Source: Roseateles noduli (lineage in GTDB: Bacteria > Pseudomonadota > Gammaproteobacteria > Burkholderiales > Burkholderiaceae_C). From it: a stretch of 64,000 bases of DNA. Shown piece after piece: positions 19,359-28,300 of this stretch. The stretch's first letter is position 1, and each line of letters opens with the position of its first letter. The DNA is taken from positions 1 through 64,000 of the forward strand of contig NIOE01000020.1 in assembly GCA_002205125.1 (NCBI GenBank), read 5' to 3'. The position numbers and the translations under genes are program-made. The notes beneath the pieces were generated by a model. The model saw nothing but the letters and a program-made list of their open reading frames with translations, made no database searches and was not told where the DNA came from.

Positions 19359-20696
19359 ATGAGCACCAAGACGATTGCCACCCCTTCCGCTCTTCTTCCT
19401 TCCGGCCGTGCGTCCGACATGGGCGCGCTGACGCGCCGCGGACTGCTCGGGGGCCTGGCCGCCGGACTGGCGATGCCCTCGCTGGCGCAGTTCCGGGTCG
19501 AGATCGCCGGTGTCGGCGCCACGCGGCTGCCGATCGCGATCAGCGACTTCAACAACGAATCGGCCACCGGCCAGCCCCTGGCGGCGATCATCCGCGCCGA
19601 CCTGGAGCGCAGCGGCCAGTTCAGCATCGTGCCCGGCCAGGCCGGCATGAGCGAGACCTCCCAGCCGCAGTTCGTCGACTGGCGCGCGCGCGCCGCGGAC
19701 GCCCTCGCGGCGGGCTCGGCGACGCGGCTGGCCGACGGCCGCTTCGACGTCCGCTACCGGCTCTGGGACGTCGTCAAGGGCTCGGACGTGGGCAGCGAAA
19801 GCCTCCCCGTCGTCGCCGGCGACCTGCGCCTGTCGGCGCACAAGATCGCCGACACGATCTACCAGAAGCTCACCGGCGAGCGCGGCGTCTTCGCCACCCG
19901 GCTGGCCTACGTGAACAAGGCCGGTCCGCGCTACTCGCTGATCGTCGCCGACGCCGACGGGCTGGGCGCGCAGTCCGTGCTCAACAGCCCCGAGGCGATC
20001 ATCTCGCCGGCCTGGTCGCCGGACGGCAACGAGCTCGCGTACGTGAGCTTCGAGTCGCGCAAGGCCGTGGTCTGGATCCAGGACCTGCGCACCGGCAAGC
20101 GCCGCAAGGTCGCGGACTTCCGCGGCAGCAACAGCGCGCCCTCGTACTCGCCCAACGGCCAGCAACTGGTCGTGACCCTGTCGCGCGAAGGCGGCTCGCA
20201 GCTCTACCTGATCAACAAGGACGGCTCCGGCGCGAAGCGCCTGACGCAGACCTCGGCGATCGACACCGAGGCGACCTTCTCGCCCGACGGCTCGCAGATC
20301 TACTTCGTCAGCGACCGCGGCGGCGCGCCGCAGATCTACCGCACGCCGGCCGGCGGCGGCGGCGCCGAACGCGTCACCTTCAGCGGCAACTACAACATCA
20401 GCCCGGCCATCAGTCCCGACGGCCGCACGATGGCCTACATCACCCGCGTCGGCGGCGGCACCTTCAAGCTGTGCGTGATGGACCTCGGCAGCGGCCAGGT
20501 CCAGCAGATCACCGACACCAGCGATGACGAGAGCCCCAGCTTCGCGCCCAACGGCAAGCTCATCGTCTATGCGACCCGCACCGGCGGCCGCGACACGCTG
20601 GTGACGACGACGCTGGACGGCAAGGTCAAGGCCAGGCTGGACACGCCGGGGGCCTCCGACATCCGGGAACCCGCCTGGGGCCCCTTCGGCAACTGA
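19359..20696 (+). CDS. tolB: Tol-Pal system beta-propeller TolB
   Basis: A 445-residue periplasmic protein that links the inner-membrane TolQRA motor to Pal during envelope constriction. After the signal region comes the TolB N-terminal domain (FRVEIAGVGATRLPIAI) and a six-bladed propeller with repeated SPDG/SPNG motifs (WSPDGNELAYVSFES, YSPNGQQLVV, FSPDGSQIYFVSDRGG, FAPNGKLIVYATR). The signal contains TRRGLLGGLAAGLAMPSLA, which looks like a twin-arginine signal; a start at ATG 19419 would give a more compact version. tolQ, tolR and tolA are not upstream here. pal follows after 273 bp. Confidence 0.95.
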   Translation: MSTKTIATPSALLPSGRASDMGALTRRGLLGGLAAGLAMPSLAQFRVEIAGVGATRLPIAISDFNNESATGQPLAAIIRADLERSGQFSIVPGQAGMSETSQPQFVDWRARAADALAAGSATRLADGRFDVRYRLWDVVKGSDVGSESLPVVAGDLRLSAHKIADTIYQKLTGERGVFATRLAYVNKAGPRYSLIVADADGLGAQSVLNSPEAIISPAWSPDGNELAYVSFESRKAVVWIQDLRTGKRRKVADFRGSNSAPSYSPNGQQLVVTLSREGGSQLYLINKDGSGAKRLTQTSAIDTEATFSPDGSQIYFVSDRGGAPQIYRTPAGGGGAERVTFSGNYNISPAISPDGRTMAYITRVGGGTFKLCVMDLGSGQVQQITDTSDDESPSFAPNGKLIVYATRTGGRDTLVTTTLDGKVKARLDTPGASDIREPAWGPFGN

Positions 20697-20781
20697 GCGG
20701 TCCTGATGCCGAGCCTGTCTCCGTTCGAGAAACTGAAGACTTTCGCAACGTCGGGCACATGGATTGCCTACGTTGGCGTCG

Positions 20782-20806
20782 CGCCTCGCCCGTCCCGTGC
20801 GAGGCG
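20782..20806. repeat. Small inverted repeat in the tolB-pal gap
   Basis: CGCCTCGC (20782-20789) and GCGAGGCG (20799-20806) are perfect 8-bp arms around a 9-nt loop. There is no T-tract behind it, so it is not a classical terminator. It may slow or process the tolB-pal message. Confidence 0.4.
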
Positions 20807-20969
20807 TGATCGCGACGATTCGGCCGACACCCCGCGCAGGCACGCCTGCCTCGCGGATGTGTTAGCCGATGATTCACAATTGCTGTTCCCCCGCGGCTTC
20901 ACCGGCGGCGCTGTCCACCGCCATGTCCTGACCGTAACTTCCTCGCCCGCTTTGACCTCCTAGGAGCGT

Positions 20970-21509
20970 ATGCCCATGAAATTCGAAAAACTGATGCTTG
21001 GCCTGGTGGCCGCGGCCGCCCTGTCCGCTTGCAGCTCGACCAAGCTGGATGAACCGGCTCCGGTTGAAAACAAGGCGCCGGTCGTGACGACCCCGAGCGG
21101 CCCGGCCGTGGATCCGAACGCCAACGCGCAACGCAAGGTCGAGACCGTCGACCTGGGCGCCCAGCTGGACGCCGCCGTGTCCAACCAGCGCGTCGTGTTC
21201 TTCGACTTCGACAGCTTCGTCGTCAAGGACGAGTACCGCAGCCTGATCGAGAACCACGCCAAGCGTCTGAACAACAAGAAGACGCTGCAGCTGAGCCTGG
21301 AAGGCCACGCCGACGAACGCGGCGGCCGCGAGTACAACCTGGCCCTGGGCCAGAAGCGCGCGGAAGCCGTCGCCAAGTCGCTGACGCTGCTGGGCGTGAC
21401 GTCGACCCAGGTCGAGGCGGTGAGCTTCGGCAAGGAACGTCCGACCGACACCGGCCACAACGAAGAGGCCTGGGCCAAGAACCGTCGCGTCGAACTGCGC
21501 GACAAGTAA
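20970..21509 (+). CDS. pal: Peptidoglycan-associated lipoprotein Pal
   Basis: A 179-residue outer-membrane lipoprotein. The lipobox LSAC puts the lipidated Cys at residue 21. A flexible Pro/Val linker leads to the OmpA-like peptidoglycan-binding domain (VVFFDFDSFVVKDEYRSLIE, LEGHADERGGREYNLALGQK, VEAVSFGKERP, KNRRVEL). It interacts with TolB. ATG 20970 follows a TAGGAGCG site; ATG 20976 is a close alternative. cpoB follows 9 nt later. Confidence 0.96.
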   Translation: MPMKFEKLMLGLVAAAALSACSSTKLDEPAPVENKAPVVTTPSGPAVDPNANAQRKVETVDLGAQLDAAVSNQRVVFFDFDSFVVKDEYRSLIENHAKRLNNKKTLQLSLEGHADERGGREYNLALGQKRAEAVAKSLTLLGVTSTQVEAVSFGKERPTDTGHNEEAWAKNRRVELRDK

Positions 21510-21518
21510 TCCGGTGAC

Positions 21519-22328
21519 ATGAGCATGCTGCGTATGGATCGTTTCCTCCCGTTCGCGTCGACCCCGACGGCCAAGGCCGTGCTGGTCGGCGTGCTGATGG
21601 CGCTGAGCGCCGCCGGCCCCGCGCGGGCGGCGCTGTTCGAGGACGACGAGGCCCGCAAGGCCATCCTCGACCTGCGGACCAAGATGGCGCAGAACGACGA
21701 CGCGCAGCGTGCCCGTGTCACGGAACTGCAGAGCCAGCTCGAGACCGCGCGACGCGGTCTGCTGGATCTGTCCGGACAGATCGAGGCGCTGAAATCGGAC
21801 CTGGCCAAGATGCGCGGCCAGAACGAACAGCTGGCCCGCGACCTGTCCGACACCCAACGCAAGGTGGCCGACCAGTCGGCCACCCTCGACAACCGGCTGC
21901 GCCCGCTGGAGCCGCAGAAGGTGTCGCTGGACGGCAAGGAATTCCAGGCCGATCCGGAAGAGAAGCGCCAGTTCGATGCCGCGATGGGCCTGATCCGCCG
22001 CGGCGACTTCAATGAAGCGACCTCCGCCTTCACGACCTTCCTGACGCGCTTCCCGGCGAGCGGCTTCTCCGACTCGGTGCGCTTCTGGCTGGGCAACGCG
22101 CAGTACGGCAAGCGCGACTACAAGGGCGCGATCGCGACCTTCAAGGCCTTCGTCGCCGCGAACCCGGACCACCCGCGCGCGGCCGAGAGCCTGCTGGCGA
22201 TCGCCAACTGCCAGATCGAGCTCAAGGACACCAAGAGCGCCCGCAAGACCCTGGAAGACCTGCAGAAGGCCTATCCCGGCAGCGAGGCCGCGAAGGCCGC
22301 CAAGGAACGCGCGGCCGGCCTGCGTTGA
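21519..22328 (+). CDS. cpoB: Cell division coordinator CpoB (YbgF)
   Basis: A 269-residue periplasmic protein of the Tol-Pal system that coordinates outer-membrane constriction with peptidoglycan synthesis. It has an N-terminal signal (LVGVLMALSAAGPARA), a trimerising coiled coil (~residues 45-125, rich in heptad Leu/Ala) and a C-terminal TPR domain (AAMGLIRRGDFNEATSAFTTF, FWLGNAQYGKRDYKGAIATF). It follows pal by 9 nt; tcdA follows 44 nt later. Length fits the family. Confidence 0.93.
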   Translation: MSMLRMDRFLPFASTPTAKAVLVGVLMALSAAGPARAALFEDDEARKAILDLRTKMAQNDDAQRARVTELQSQLETARRGLLDLSGQIEALKSDLAKMRGQNEQLARDLSDTQRKVADQSATLDNRLRPLEPQKVSLDGKEFQADPEEKRQFDAAMGLIRRGDFNEATSAFTTFLTRFPASGFSDSVRFWLGNAQYGKRDYKGAIATFKAFVAANPDHPRAAESLLAIANCQIELKDTKSARKTLEDLQKAYPGSEAAKAAKERAAGLR

Positions 22329-22372
22329 TCCGCGCGCCTATCTGACCTGCTGAGGACGCGCCGCGGCGCGCA

Positions 22373-23191
22373 ATGATCTTGAGTCTGGAGACCGGGCACG
22401 GCCCCCTCGATCTGGAAGCGGACGCGGAGCGCCGCTTCGGCGGTCTGCGTCGTCTGCACGGCGACCGGGACTACGCGCGGCTGCGCGCGGCGCGCTTCTG
22501 CGTCGTGGGCCTGGGCGGCGTGGGCTCCTGGGTCGTCGAGGCGCTGGCGCGCATGGGCGTCGCCCGGCTGGTGCTGGTCGATCTGGACCATGTCGCCGAA
22601 TCCAACATCAACCGCCAGGTGCAGGCGCTCGGCAGCACGCTGGGCATGGCCAAGGCGGAAGCGCTCAAGCAGCGCATCGCCGACATCCACCCGGGCTGCG
22701 AGGTCGTCACCATCGAGGACTTCGTCGATGACAAGAACTGGCCCTCGCTGCTCGGCGACGTGCAGGTCGACGGCATCGTCGACGCCTGCGACCAGGTCCG
22801 CGCGAAGGCGCAGATCGCCGCGTGGGCGAGGGCGCTGAAGCTGCCGCAGATCTGCATCGGCGCCGCGGGCGGCAAGCACCGTCCGCAGGCTGTCGAGATC
22901 CTGGACCTGTCCGAGACCACGCACGATCCGCTGCTCGCGAGCCTGCGTCAGCGGCTGCGCAAGTTCCACGCGGCGCCGCGCGACGGCAAGATGGGCGTGA
23001 CCTGCGTGTTCTCGCGCGAACCGGTGACGCGACCAGAAGGCGTCGAGGCCTGCGACATCGACGGCAACCTCAATTGCCACGGCTATGGCTCAAGCGTGGC
23101 GGTCACTGCCGGCTTCGGCATGACGGCTGCCGCCGAACTGGTGACACGTTATTTGAAGGCGCTTGCGCGACCTCAAAAAACCGTCCTATAA
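22373..23191 (+). CDS. tcdA: tRNA threonylcarbamoyladenosine dehydratase
   Basis: A 272-residue E1-like enzyme that uses ATP to cyclise t6A to ct6A at position 37 of ANN-decoding tRNAs. The nucleotide-binding motif is GLGGVGSWVVEALARMG (~residues 45-60), with DLDHVAESNINRQ and the catalytic region MGVTCVFSREP. The ATG 22373 start matches the family. The three lysine tRNA genes that follow are themselves substrates for t6A-type modification, although their adjacency may be chance. The tRNA promoter overlaps its last codons. Confidence 0.93.
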   Translation: MILSLETGHGPLDLEADAERRFGGLRRLHGDRDYARLRAARFCVVGLGGVGSWVVEALARMGVARLVLVDLDHVAESNINRQVQALGSTLGMAKAEALKQRIADIHPGCEVVTIEDFVDDKNWPSLLGDVQVDGIVDACDQVRAKAQIAAWARALKLPQICIGAAGGKHRPQAVEILDLSETTHDPLLASLRQRLRKFHAAPRDGKMGVTCVFSREPVTRPEGVEACDIDGNLNCHGYGSSVAVTAGFGMTAAAELVTRYLKALARPQKTVL

Positions 23192-23192
23192 T
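23163..23192 (+). promoter_or_regulatory. Sigma-70 promoter of the tRNA-Lys cluster
   Basis: TTGCGC (23163-23168) and a perfect TATAAT (23187-23192) are separated by 18 nt. They lie inside the last codons of tcdA, about 95 nt ahead of the first tRNA. This is the clearest promoter in the window. Confidence 0.75.
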
Positions 23193-23287
23193 GTGAGGCT
23201 CTGCTGAGGGGCAAACACCTCGAAGCGATGCAGAAGAGGTCAAGGCAACTTGGCCTTCCATGCAGGTCACTGCTTGAAGCAGGCTTC

Positions 23288-23363
23288 GGGTCGTTAGCTC
23301 AGTCGGTAGAGCAGCGGACTTTTAATCCGTTGGTCGCAGGTTCGAATCCTGCACGACCCACCA
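23288..23363 (+). tRNA. tRNA-Lys (anticodon UUU)
   Basis: A 76-nt cloverleaf with acceptor stem GGGTCGT/ACGACCC, anticodon stem CGGA/TCCG around loop CTTTTAA, GGTTCGAATCC T arm, discriminator A and an encoded CCA end. The body is almost the same as E. coli tRNA-Lys(UUU). Confidence 0.97.
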
Positions 23364-23411
23364 TCGCTTCAGATGGCTGTCAGTGGAATGACTGGCAGTT
23401 GATTTTCTCGG

Positions 23412-23487
23412 GGGCTCTTAGCTCAGTTGGTAGAGCAGCGGACTCTTAATCCGTTGGTCGAAGGTTCGAATCCTTCAGGGCCCACCA
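23412..23487 (+). tRNA. tRNA-Lys (anticodon CUU), copy 1
   Basis: A 76-nt cloverleaf with acceptor stem GGGCTCT/AGGGCCC (one U-G pair), anticodon loop CTCTTAA and encoded CCA. It is identical over its full length to the copy at 23651-23726. CUU-type tRNA-Lys serves AAG, the lysine codon strongly preferred in this GC-rich genome. Confidence 0.96.
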
Positions 23488-23573
23488 CCGATCCTTGTCG
23501 GATCGTCAGAGTGAAACGGCGCAGATGTTGCGTGCGATTCACGGACGGCGAAACGATGTCAGAGAGGATCTGG

Positions 23574-23602
23574 TGTGACGAGATCAAAATATCTGACATA
23601 AT
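23574..23602 (+). promoter_or_regulatory. Possible separate promoter for the third tRNA
   Basis: GTGACG (23575-23580), 16 nt, then CATAAT (23597-23602) lie ~50 nt upstream of the third tRNA. The surrounding AT-rich patch stands out in this GC-rich region. The -35 match is weak. Confidence 0.35.
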
Positions 23603-23650
23603 CTCGGCTTCGCAAGTTTCAGCAGAAACTGGAGGAACGAAAAGAATTTC

Positions 23651-23726
23651 GGGCTCTTAGCTCAGTTGGTAGAGCAGCGGACTCTTAATCCGTTGGTCGA
23701 AGGTTCGAATCCTTCAGGGCCCACCA
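23651..23726 (+). tRNA. tRNA-Lys (anticodon CUU), copy 2
   Basis: Identical in sequence to the tRNA at 23412-23487, with encoded CCA. The 163-bp spacer between the two copies is not duplicated, so only the tRNA body has been copied or kept identical by conversion. Confidence 0.96.
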
Positions 23727-23729
23727 AAT

Positions 23730-23762
23730 AAAAGGGGTTGCAGCAGTGCTGCAACCCCTTTT
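23730..23762 (+). terminator. Rho-independent terminator of the tRNA cluster
   Basis: A perfect 16-bp inverted repeat (AAAAGGGGTTGCAGCA at 23730-23745 and its complement at 23747-23762) ends in TTTT. It starts 4 nt after the CCA of the last tRNA. The A-tract/T-tract arms would allow termination on either strand. Confidence 0.9.
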
Positions 23763-23914
23763 GTCATTGGCGCGCCGAAACTCGACGGCGCCTTATCGGA
23801 CTCCGCTCGGGTTCTCTCCGGGCCGGTGCCGTCAAACGCCCGCAGATATCGGGTCTTGTCCGCTCAGATAGACTGCCCGCCAGATTCCCCAGACTGCCAC
23901 CTGCCTTCCCCGAC

Positions 23915-25009
23915 ATGTCCCAGATCCAAGAAACCACGCTGCAGCAAGCCCTGCAACAGGTCGTCGACCCCAACACCGGCCGCGACTTCGTCTCCACGAA
24001 GCAACTGCGCCAGCTGAAGGTGCAGGGCGATGCGGTCAGCTTCGAGGTCGAACTGGGCTACCCGGCCGCGAGCCAGATCGACGCGCTGCGCGCGGCGCTG
24101 GTCGAGGCGGCGCGCTCGGTGCCGGGCGTGGGCAACGTCAGCGTCGGCGTGACGACGAAGATCACCGCACATGCCGTCCAGCGCGGCGTGCAGCTGCTGC
24201 CCGGAGTGAAGAACATCATCGCGGTGGCGTCCGGCAAGGGCGGTGTGGGCAAGAGCACGACCGCGGCCAATCTGGCGCTGGCGTTGTCGGCCGAAGGCGC
24301 GACGGTCGGGCTGCTCGATGCGGACATCTACGGTCCCAGCCTGCCGCTGATGCTGGGCATCAGCGGTCGTCCCGAGAGCACCGACGGCCAGACGATGGAG
24401 CCGCTGGAATCGCACGGCCTGCAGCTGATGTCGATCGGTTTCCTGGTCGAGGACGACCAGGCGATGGTCTGGCGCGGCCCGATGGCCACGCAGGCGCTGG
24501 AGCAACTGCTGCGCCAGACGCGCTGGCGCGATCTGGACTACCTGGTGATCGACATGCCTCCGGGCACTGGCGACATCCAGCTGACCTTGTCGCAGCGCGT
24601 GCCGGTGAGCGGTTCCATCATCGTGACGACGCCGCAGGACATCGCGCTGATCGATGCGAAGAAGGGCCTGAAGATGTTCGAGAAGGTCGGTGTGCCGATC
24701 CTGGGCATCGTCGAGAACATGGCCATCCACATCTGCAGCAACTGCGGCCATGCCGAGCACATCTTCGGCAGCGGCGGCGGACAGCGGATGGCGGACCAGT
24801 ACAGCCAGGAGCTGCTCGGCTCGCTGCCGCTGGCCCTGTCGATCCGCGAGCAGGCCGACAGCGGCAAGCCCACGGTCGTTGCCGAGCCGGACGGCCCGCA
24901 CGCGCAGGCCTACAAGCAGATCGCGCGCAAGGTCGCGGTGAAGCTGGCCGGCCAGGCGAAGGACTACTCGTCGAAATTCCCGACGATCACCATCTCGAAA
25001 AACACCTGA
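23915..25009 (+). CDS. apbC: Iron-sulfur cluster carrier ApbC/Mrp
   Basis: A 364-residue Mrp/NBP35-type P-loop ATPase that binds and transfers [4Fe-4S] clusters to target apoproteins. Residues ~1-90 are a MIP18-like (DUF59) domain. The deviant Walker A motif SGKGGVGKSTTAANLALAL is near residue 107. VIDMPPGTGDIQLTLSQ follows, and the cluster-binding pair is C-x2-C in HICSNCGHAEHIFG. The start MSQIQETTL at ATG 23915 fits family N termini; the frame upstream is read-through from the tRNA terminator region. It could serve the Fe-S-rich formate dehydrogenase encoded next, but such carriers are general. Confidence 0.94.
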   Translation: MSQIQETTLQQALQQVVDPNTGRDFVSTKQLRQLKVQGDAVSFEVELGYPAASQIDALRAALVEAARSVPGVGNVSVGVTTKITAHAVQRGVQLLPGVKNIIAVASGKGGVGKSTTAANLALALSAEGATVGLLDADIYGPSLPLMLGISGRPESTDGQTMEPLESHGLQLMSIGFLVEDDQAMVWRGPMATQALEQLLRQTRWRDLDYLVIDMPPGTGDIQLTLSQRVPVSGSIIVTTPQDIALIDAKKGLKMFEKVGVPILGIVENMAIHICSNCGHAEHIFGSGGGQRMADQYSQELLGSLPLALSIREQADSGKPTVVAEPDGPHAQAYKQIARKVAVKLAGQAKDYSSKFPTITISKNT

Positions 25010-25061
25010 CCCCACCCGAGCCGCTCCGGTGTCCTCGACGCAGTGCTGCACTGCAACGAGA

Positions 25062-25143
25062 GCCGGGCAGGCCGGTGCCCCTCGGAGCGAATTCCGAGCG
25101 GCGAGGAGGAGATTGAGCGGAGAGGGGCACCGGCCTGCCCGGC
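25062..25143. repeat. Perfect 22-bp inverted repeat (REP-like element)
   Basis: Arms 25062-25083 and 25122-25143 are perfectly complementary (core GGCAGGCCGGTGCCCCTC) around a 38-nt loop that holds CGAATTCCG and purine-rich sequence. It starts 52 bp after the apbC stop. There is no T-tract. It may be a REP-type element, an mRNA stabiliser or an unusual terminator. Confidence 0.8.
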
Positions 25144-25287
25144 GGACCGCTCGCCCGACCGCATGCGTGCAACCCGCCACCGCGCTCCGTTCGTTGCACC
25201 GCACAACCACGCGGCCCAGGGAAAGCCATCGTCAAGCCTGGTGCGCGCTGCGGTTCTTCCTCTCGTGAGAGGGTGACTCCTCATTGG

Positions 25288-25305
25288 ACAAAGCGGGAGC
25301 TTTGT
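25288..25305. repeat. Short hairpin ACAAAGC-GGGA-GCTTTGT
   Basis: A 7-bp perfect stem with a GGGA loop, 91 bp before the fdnG start. The same loop sequence closes the inner hairpin of the large palindrome behind selC (34948-34965). It could be an operator or part of the leader RNA. Confidence 0.45.
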
Positions 25306-25396
25306 GCCGAAATGCTCGAACGGGCCGCGTGACGGTCGTGCGTTTCACCCAGGTCGGTCCCTGCTTTGCCGGGAGCCGAACCCAGGAGGCACAAAG

Positions 25397-28300
25397 ATGG
25401 ACATGAACCGGAGGCACTTCTTCCGGGTGAGCGGGGCGGCCGTGATGGGTTCCAGCCTCGTGGCGTTGGGGTTCTCTCCGACTGCCGCACTGGCCGAGAC
25501 GCGCCAGTTCAAGCTTGCCCGGGCGACCGAGACCCGCAACACCTGCCCCTATTGCTCGGTGGGTTGCGGGATCATCATGTACTCGCTCGGGGACAAGGCG
25601 AAGAACGTCACCTCTGAGATCATCCACATCGAGGGCGACCCCGATCATCCGGTCAATCGCGGCACCTTGTGCCCGAAGGGCGCGGGCCTGCTGGACTTCG
25701 TCCACAGCCCCAACCGGCTGAAGTATCCGGAGATCCGCGAGGCGGGCGCCAAGGAGTGGAAGCGTGTCAGCTGGGACGAGGCGATGGACCGCTTCGTCAA
25801 GCTGCTCAAGGCCGACCGCGACGCCAACTTCATCGCGACCAACGCCGACGGCAAGCCTGTCAACCGCTGGCTCTCGACCGGCATGATCTGCGCTTCCGCA
25901 TCTTCGAACGAATCGGGCTACATCACCCACAAGGCGATGCGCTCGACGGGGATGCTGGCGTTCGACAACCAGGCGCGCGTTTGACACGGACCGACGGTGG
26001 CCAGTCTGGCCCCGACGTTCGGACGCGGCGCGATGACCAACCACTGGGTGGACATCAAGAACGCCGATCTCGTGCTGATCATGGGCGGCAATGCCGCCGA
26101 GGCGCATCCCTGCGGCTTCAAGTGGGTGATCGAGGCCAAGCACCACAACAAGGCGCGGCTGATCGTCGTCGATCCGCGCTTCACGCGCTCTGCCGCGATG
26201 AGCGACTACTACGCGCCCATCCGCGCGGGGTCCGACATCGCCTTCCTGGGCGGGGTGATCAACTACCTGCTGGGCAACAACAAGATCCAGACCGAGTACG
26301 TCCGGCACTACACGAACGCGCCCTTCATCGTCGGTGAGGGCTACAAGTTCGAGGACGGCATCTTCTCCGGCTACGACGAGGCCAAGCGCGCGTACAACAA
26401 CGCGTCGTGGGCCTACGAGCTGGACGAGAAGGGCTTCGCCAAGGTCGACATGACGATGCAGCATCCGCGCTGCGTGCTCAACGTCATGAAGAACCACTAC
26501 TCGCGGTATACGCCGGAGAAGGTCAGCGAGATCACCGGCACGCCCAAGGACAAGTTCGTCGAGATCTGCCGGCAGATCGCGGAGACCGCGGTCCCCGGCA
26601 AGGTCATGACGATCATGTACGCGCTGGGCTGGACGCAGCACAGCCAGGGCTCGCAGATCATCCGCACCGGCGCGCTGGTGCAGCTGCTGCTGGGCAACAT
26701 CGGCCAGCCCGGCGGCGGCATGAACGCGCTGCGCGGCCACAGCAACATCCAGGGCCTCACCGACCTGGGCCTGCTGTCGACCTCGCTGACCGGCTACATG
26801 ACGCTGCCCAAGGACTCGGAGCAGGACCTCGAGACCTACTACAAGACCAAGGCGCTCAAGCCGCTGCGTCCCAACCAGATGAGCTTCTGGCAGAACTACC
26901 CGAAGTTCTTCGTCAGCCAGCAGAAGGCGTGGTGGGGCAAGGCCGCGACCAAGGAGAACGACTGGGCCTACCACTACCTGCCGAAGTGGGACAAGGGCTA
27001 CGACGTGCTGCAGGCCTTCGACCTCATGCACCAGGGCAAGGTCAACGGCTACGTCTGCCAGGGCTTCAACCCGGTGGGTTCCTTCCCCAACAAGAAGAAG
27101 GTGGTCGAGAGCCTGTCCAAGCTGAAGTTCCTCGCCATCATCGATCCGCTCAACACCGAGACCGCCGAGTTCTGGAAGAACTACGGCGAGCACAACGACG
27201 TGAAGACGGAAGAGATCCAGACGGTGGTGTTCCGCTTCCCGAGCACCTGCTTCGCGGAGGAGGACGGCTCGCTGACCAACTCCGGGCGCTGGCTGCAGTG
27301 GCACTGGAAGGGCGCCGAGCCTCCGGGCGAGGCCAAGGGCGACGCGGAGATCATCGCGGAGATCTTCCTGAGACTGCGCGCGCTCTACCAGAAGGACGGC
27401 GGCGCGTTCCCCGATCCGATCGTCAACCTGACCTGGCCGTACAAGATTCCGCGCAGCCCCTCCGCCGAGGAGCTGGCCATGGAATACAACGGCAAGGCGC
27501 TCGCCGACGTGACCGATCCGAAGGACCCGACCAAGGTGCTGCAGAAGGCCGGCGAGCAGCTGTCGGGCTTCGCGCTGCTGCGCGACGACGGCTCGACCTC
27601 CAGCGGCTGCTGGATCTACGCCGGCGCGTGGACGCAGGCCGGCAACCAGATGGCGCGGCGCGACAACAGCGATCCGTGGGGCATCGGCCAGACGCTGAAC
27701 TGGGCCTGGGCCTGGCCGGCGAACCGGCGCGTGCTCTACAACGCCGCGTCCTGCGATCCGACCGGCAAGCCGTGGAATCCGAAGCGGCGCCTGATCAGCT
27801 ACACCGACAAGTGGGGCGGCTCCGACATCCCTGACATCCGGCCCGACGCCAATCCCAACGACGAGGACGCGGTGCGGCCCTTCATCATGACGGCCGAGGG
27901 CGTCGCGCGGCTGTTCGCGCCCAACGGCATGGTGGACGGCCCGCTCCCCGAGCATTACGAGCCCTTCGAGTCGCCGCTGACGGTCAACCCGTTGCATCCG
28001 AACAATCCCAAGGCGATGAACAACCCGGCCGGCCGGGTGTTCAAGGCCGACCGGGAGCAGTTCGGCAAGCCGGACAAGTTCCCGTATGTGGCGACGAGCT
28101 ACCGGCTCACCGAGCACTTCCACTACTGGACCAAGAACGTCCGCACCAGCGCCATCATCCAGCCGCAGCAGTTCGTGGAGATCGGCGAGGAACTCGCGAA
28201 GGACAAGGGGATCGCCAACGGCGACCAGGTGAAGGTCAGCTCCAACCGCGGCTTCATCAAGGCCGTGGCGGTGGTGACCAAGCGCGTGGCGTCGCTCGAT

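Larger units (their letters stand above)
25010..25396. other. Non-coding region ahead of the formate dehydrogenase operon
   Basis: 387 bp between apbC and fdnG without a credible gene. It contains a 22-bp-arm inverted repeat at 25062-25143 and a smaller hairpin at 25288-25305. It must also carry the promoter of the fdn-sel operon, but I see no clear -35/-10 or FNR-like site. The last bases hold the strong AGGAGG ribosome site of fdnG (25384-25389). Confidence 0.6.

Noticed and set aside
23228-23660. Short reading frames across the tRNA region
   Set aside because: They translate tRNA sequence (for example SVEQRTLNPLVEGSNPSGP), a well-known false product.
25982-25996. fdnG as two genes or a pseudogene broken by a stop codon
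   Set aside because: The frame continues without shift, the residue and context match the Sec196 site of FdnG, and a SECIS hairpin plus selA, selB and selC are present.
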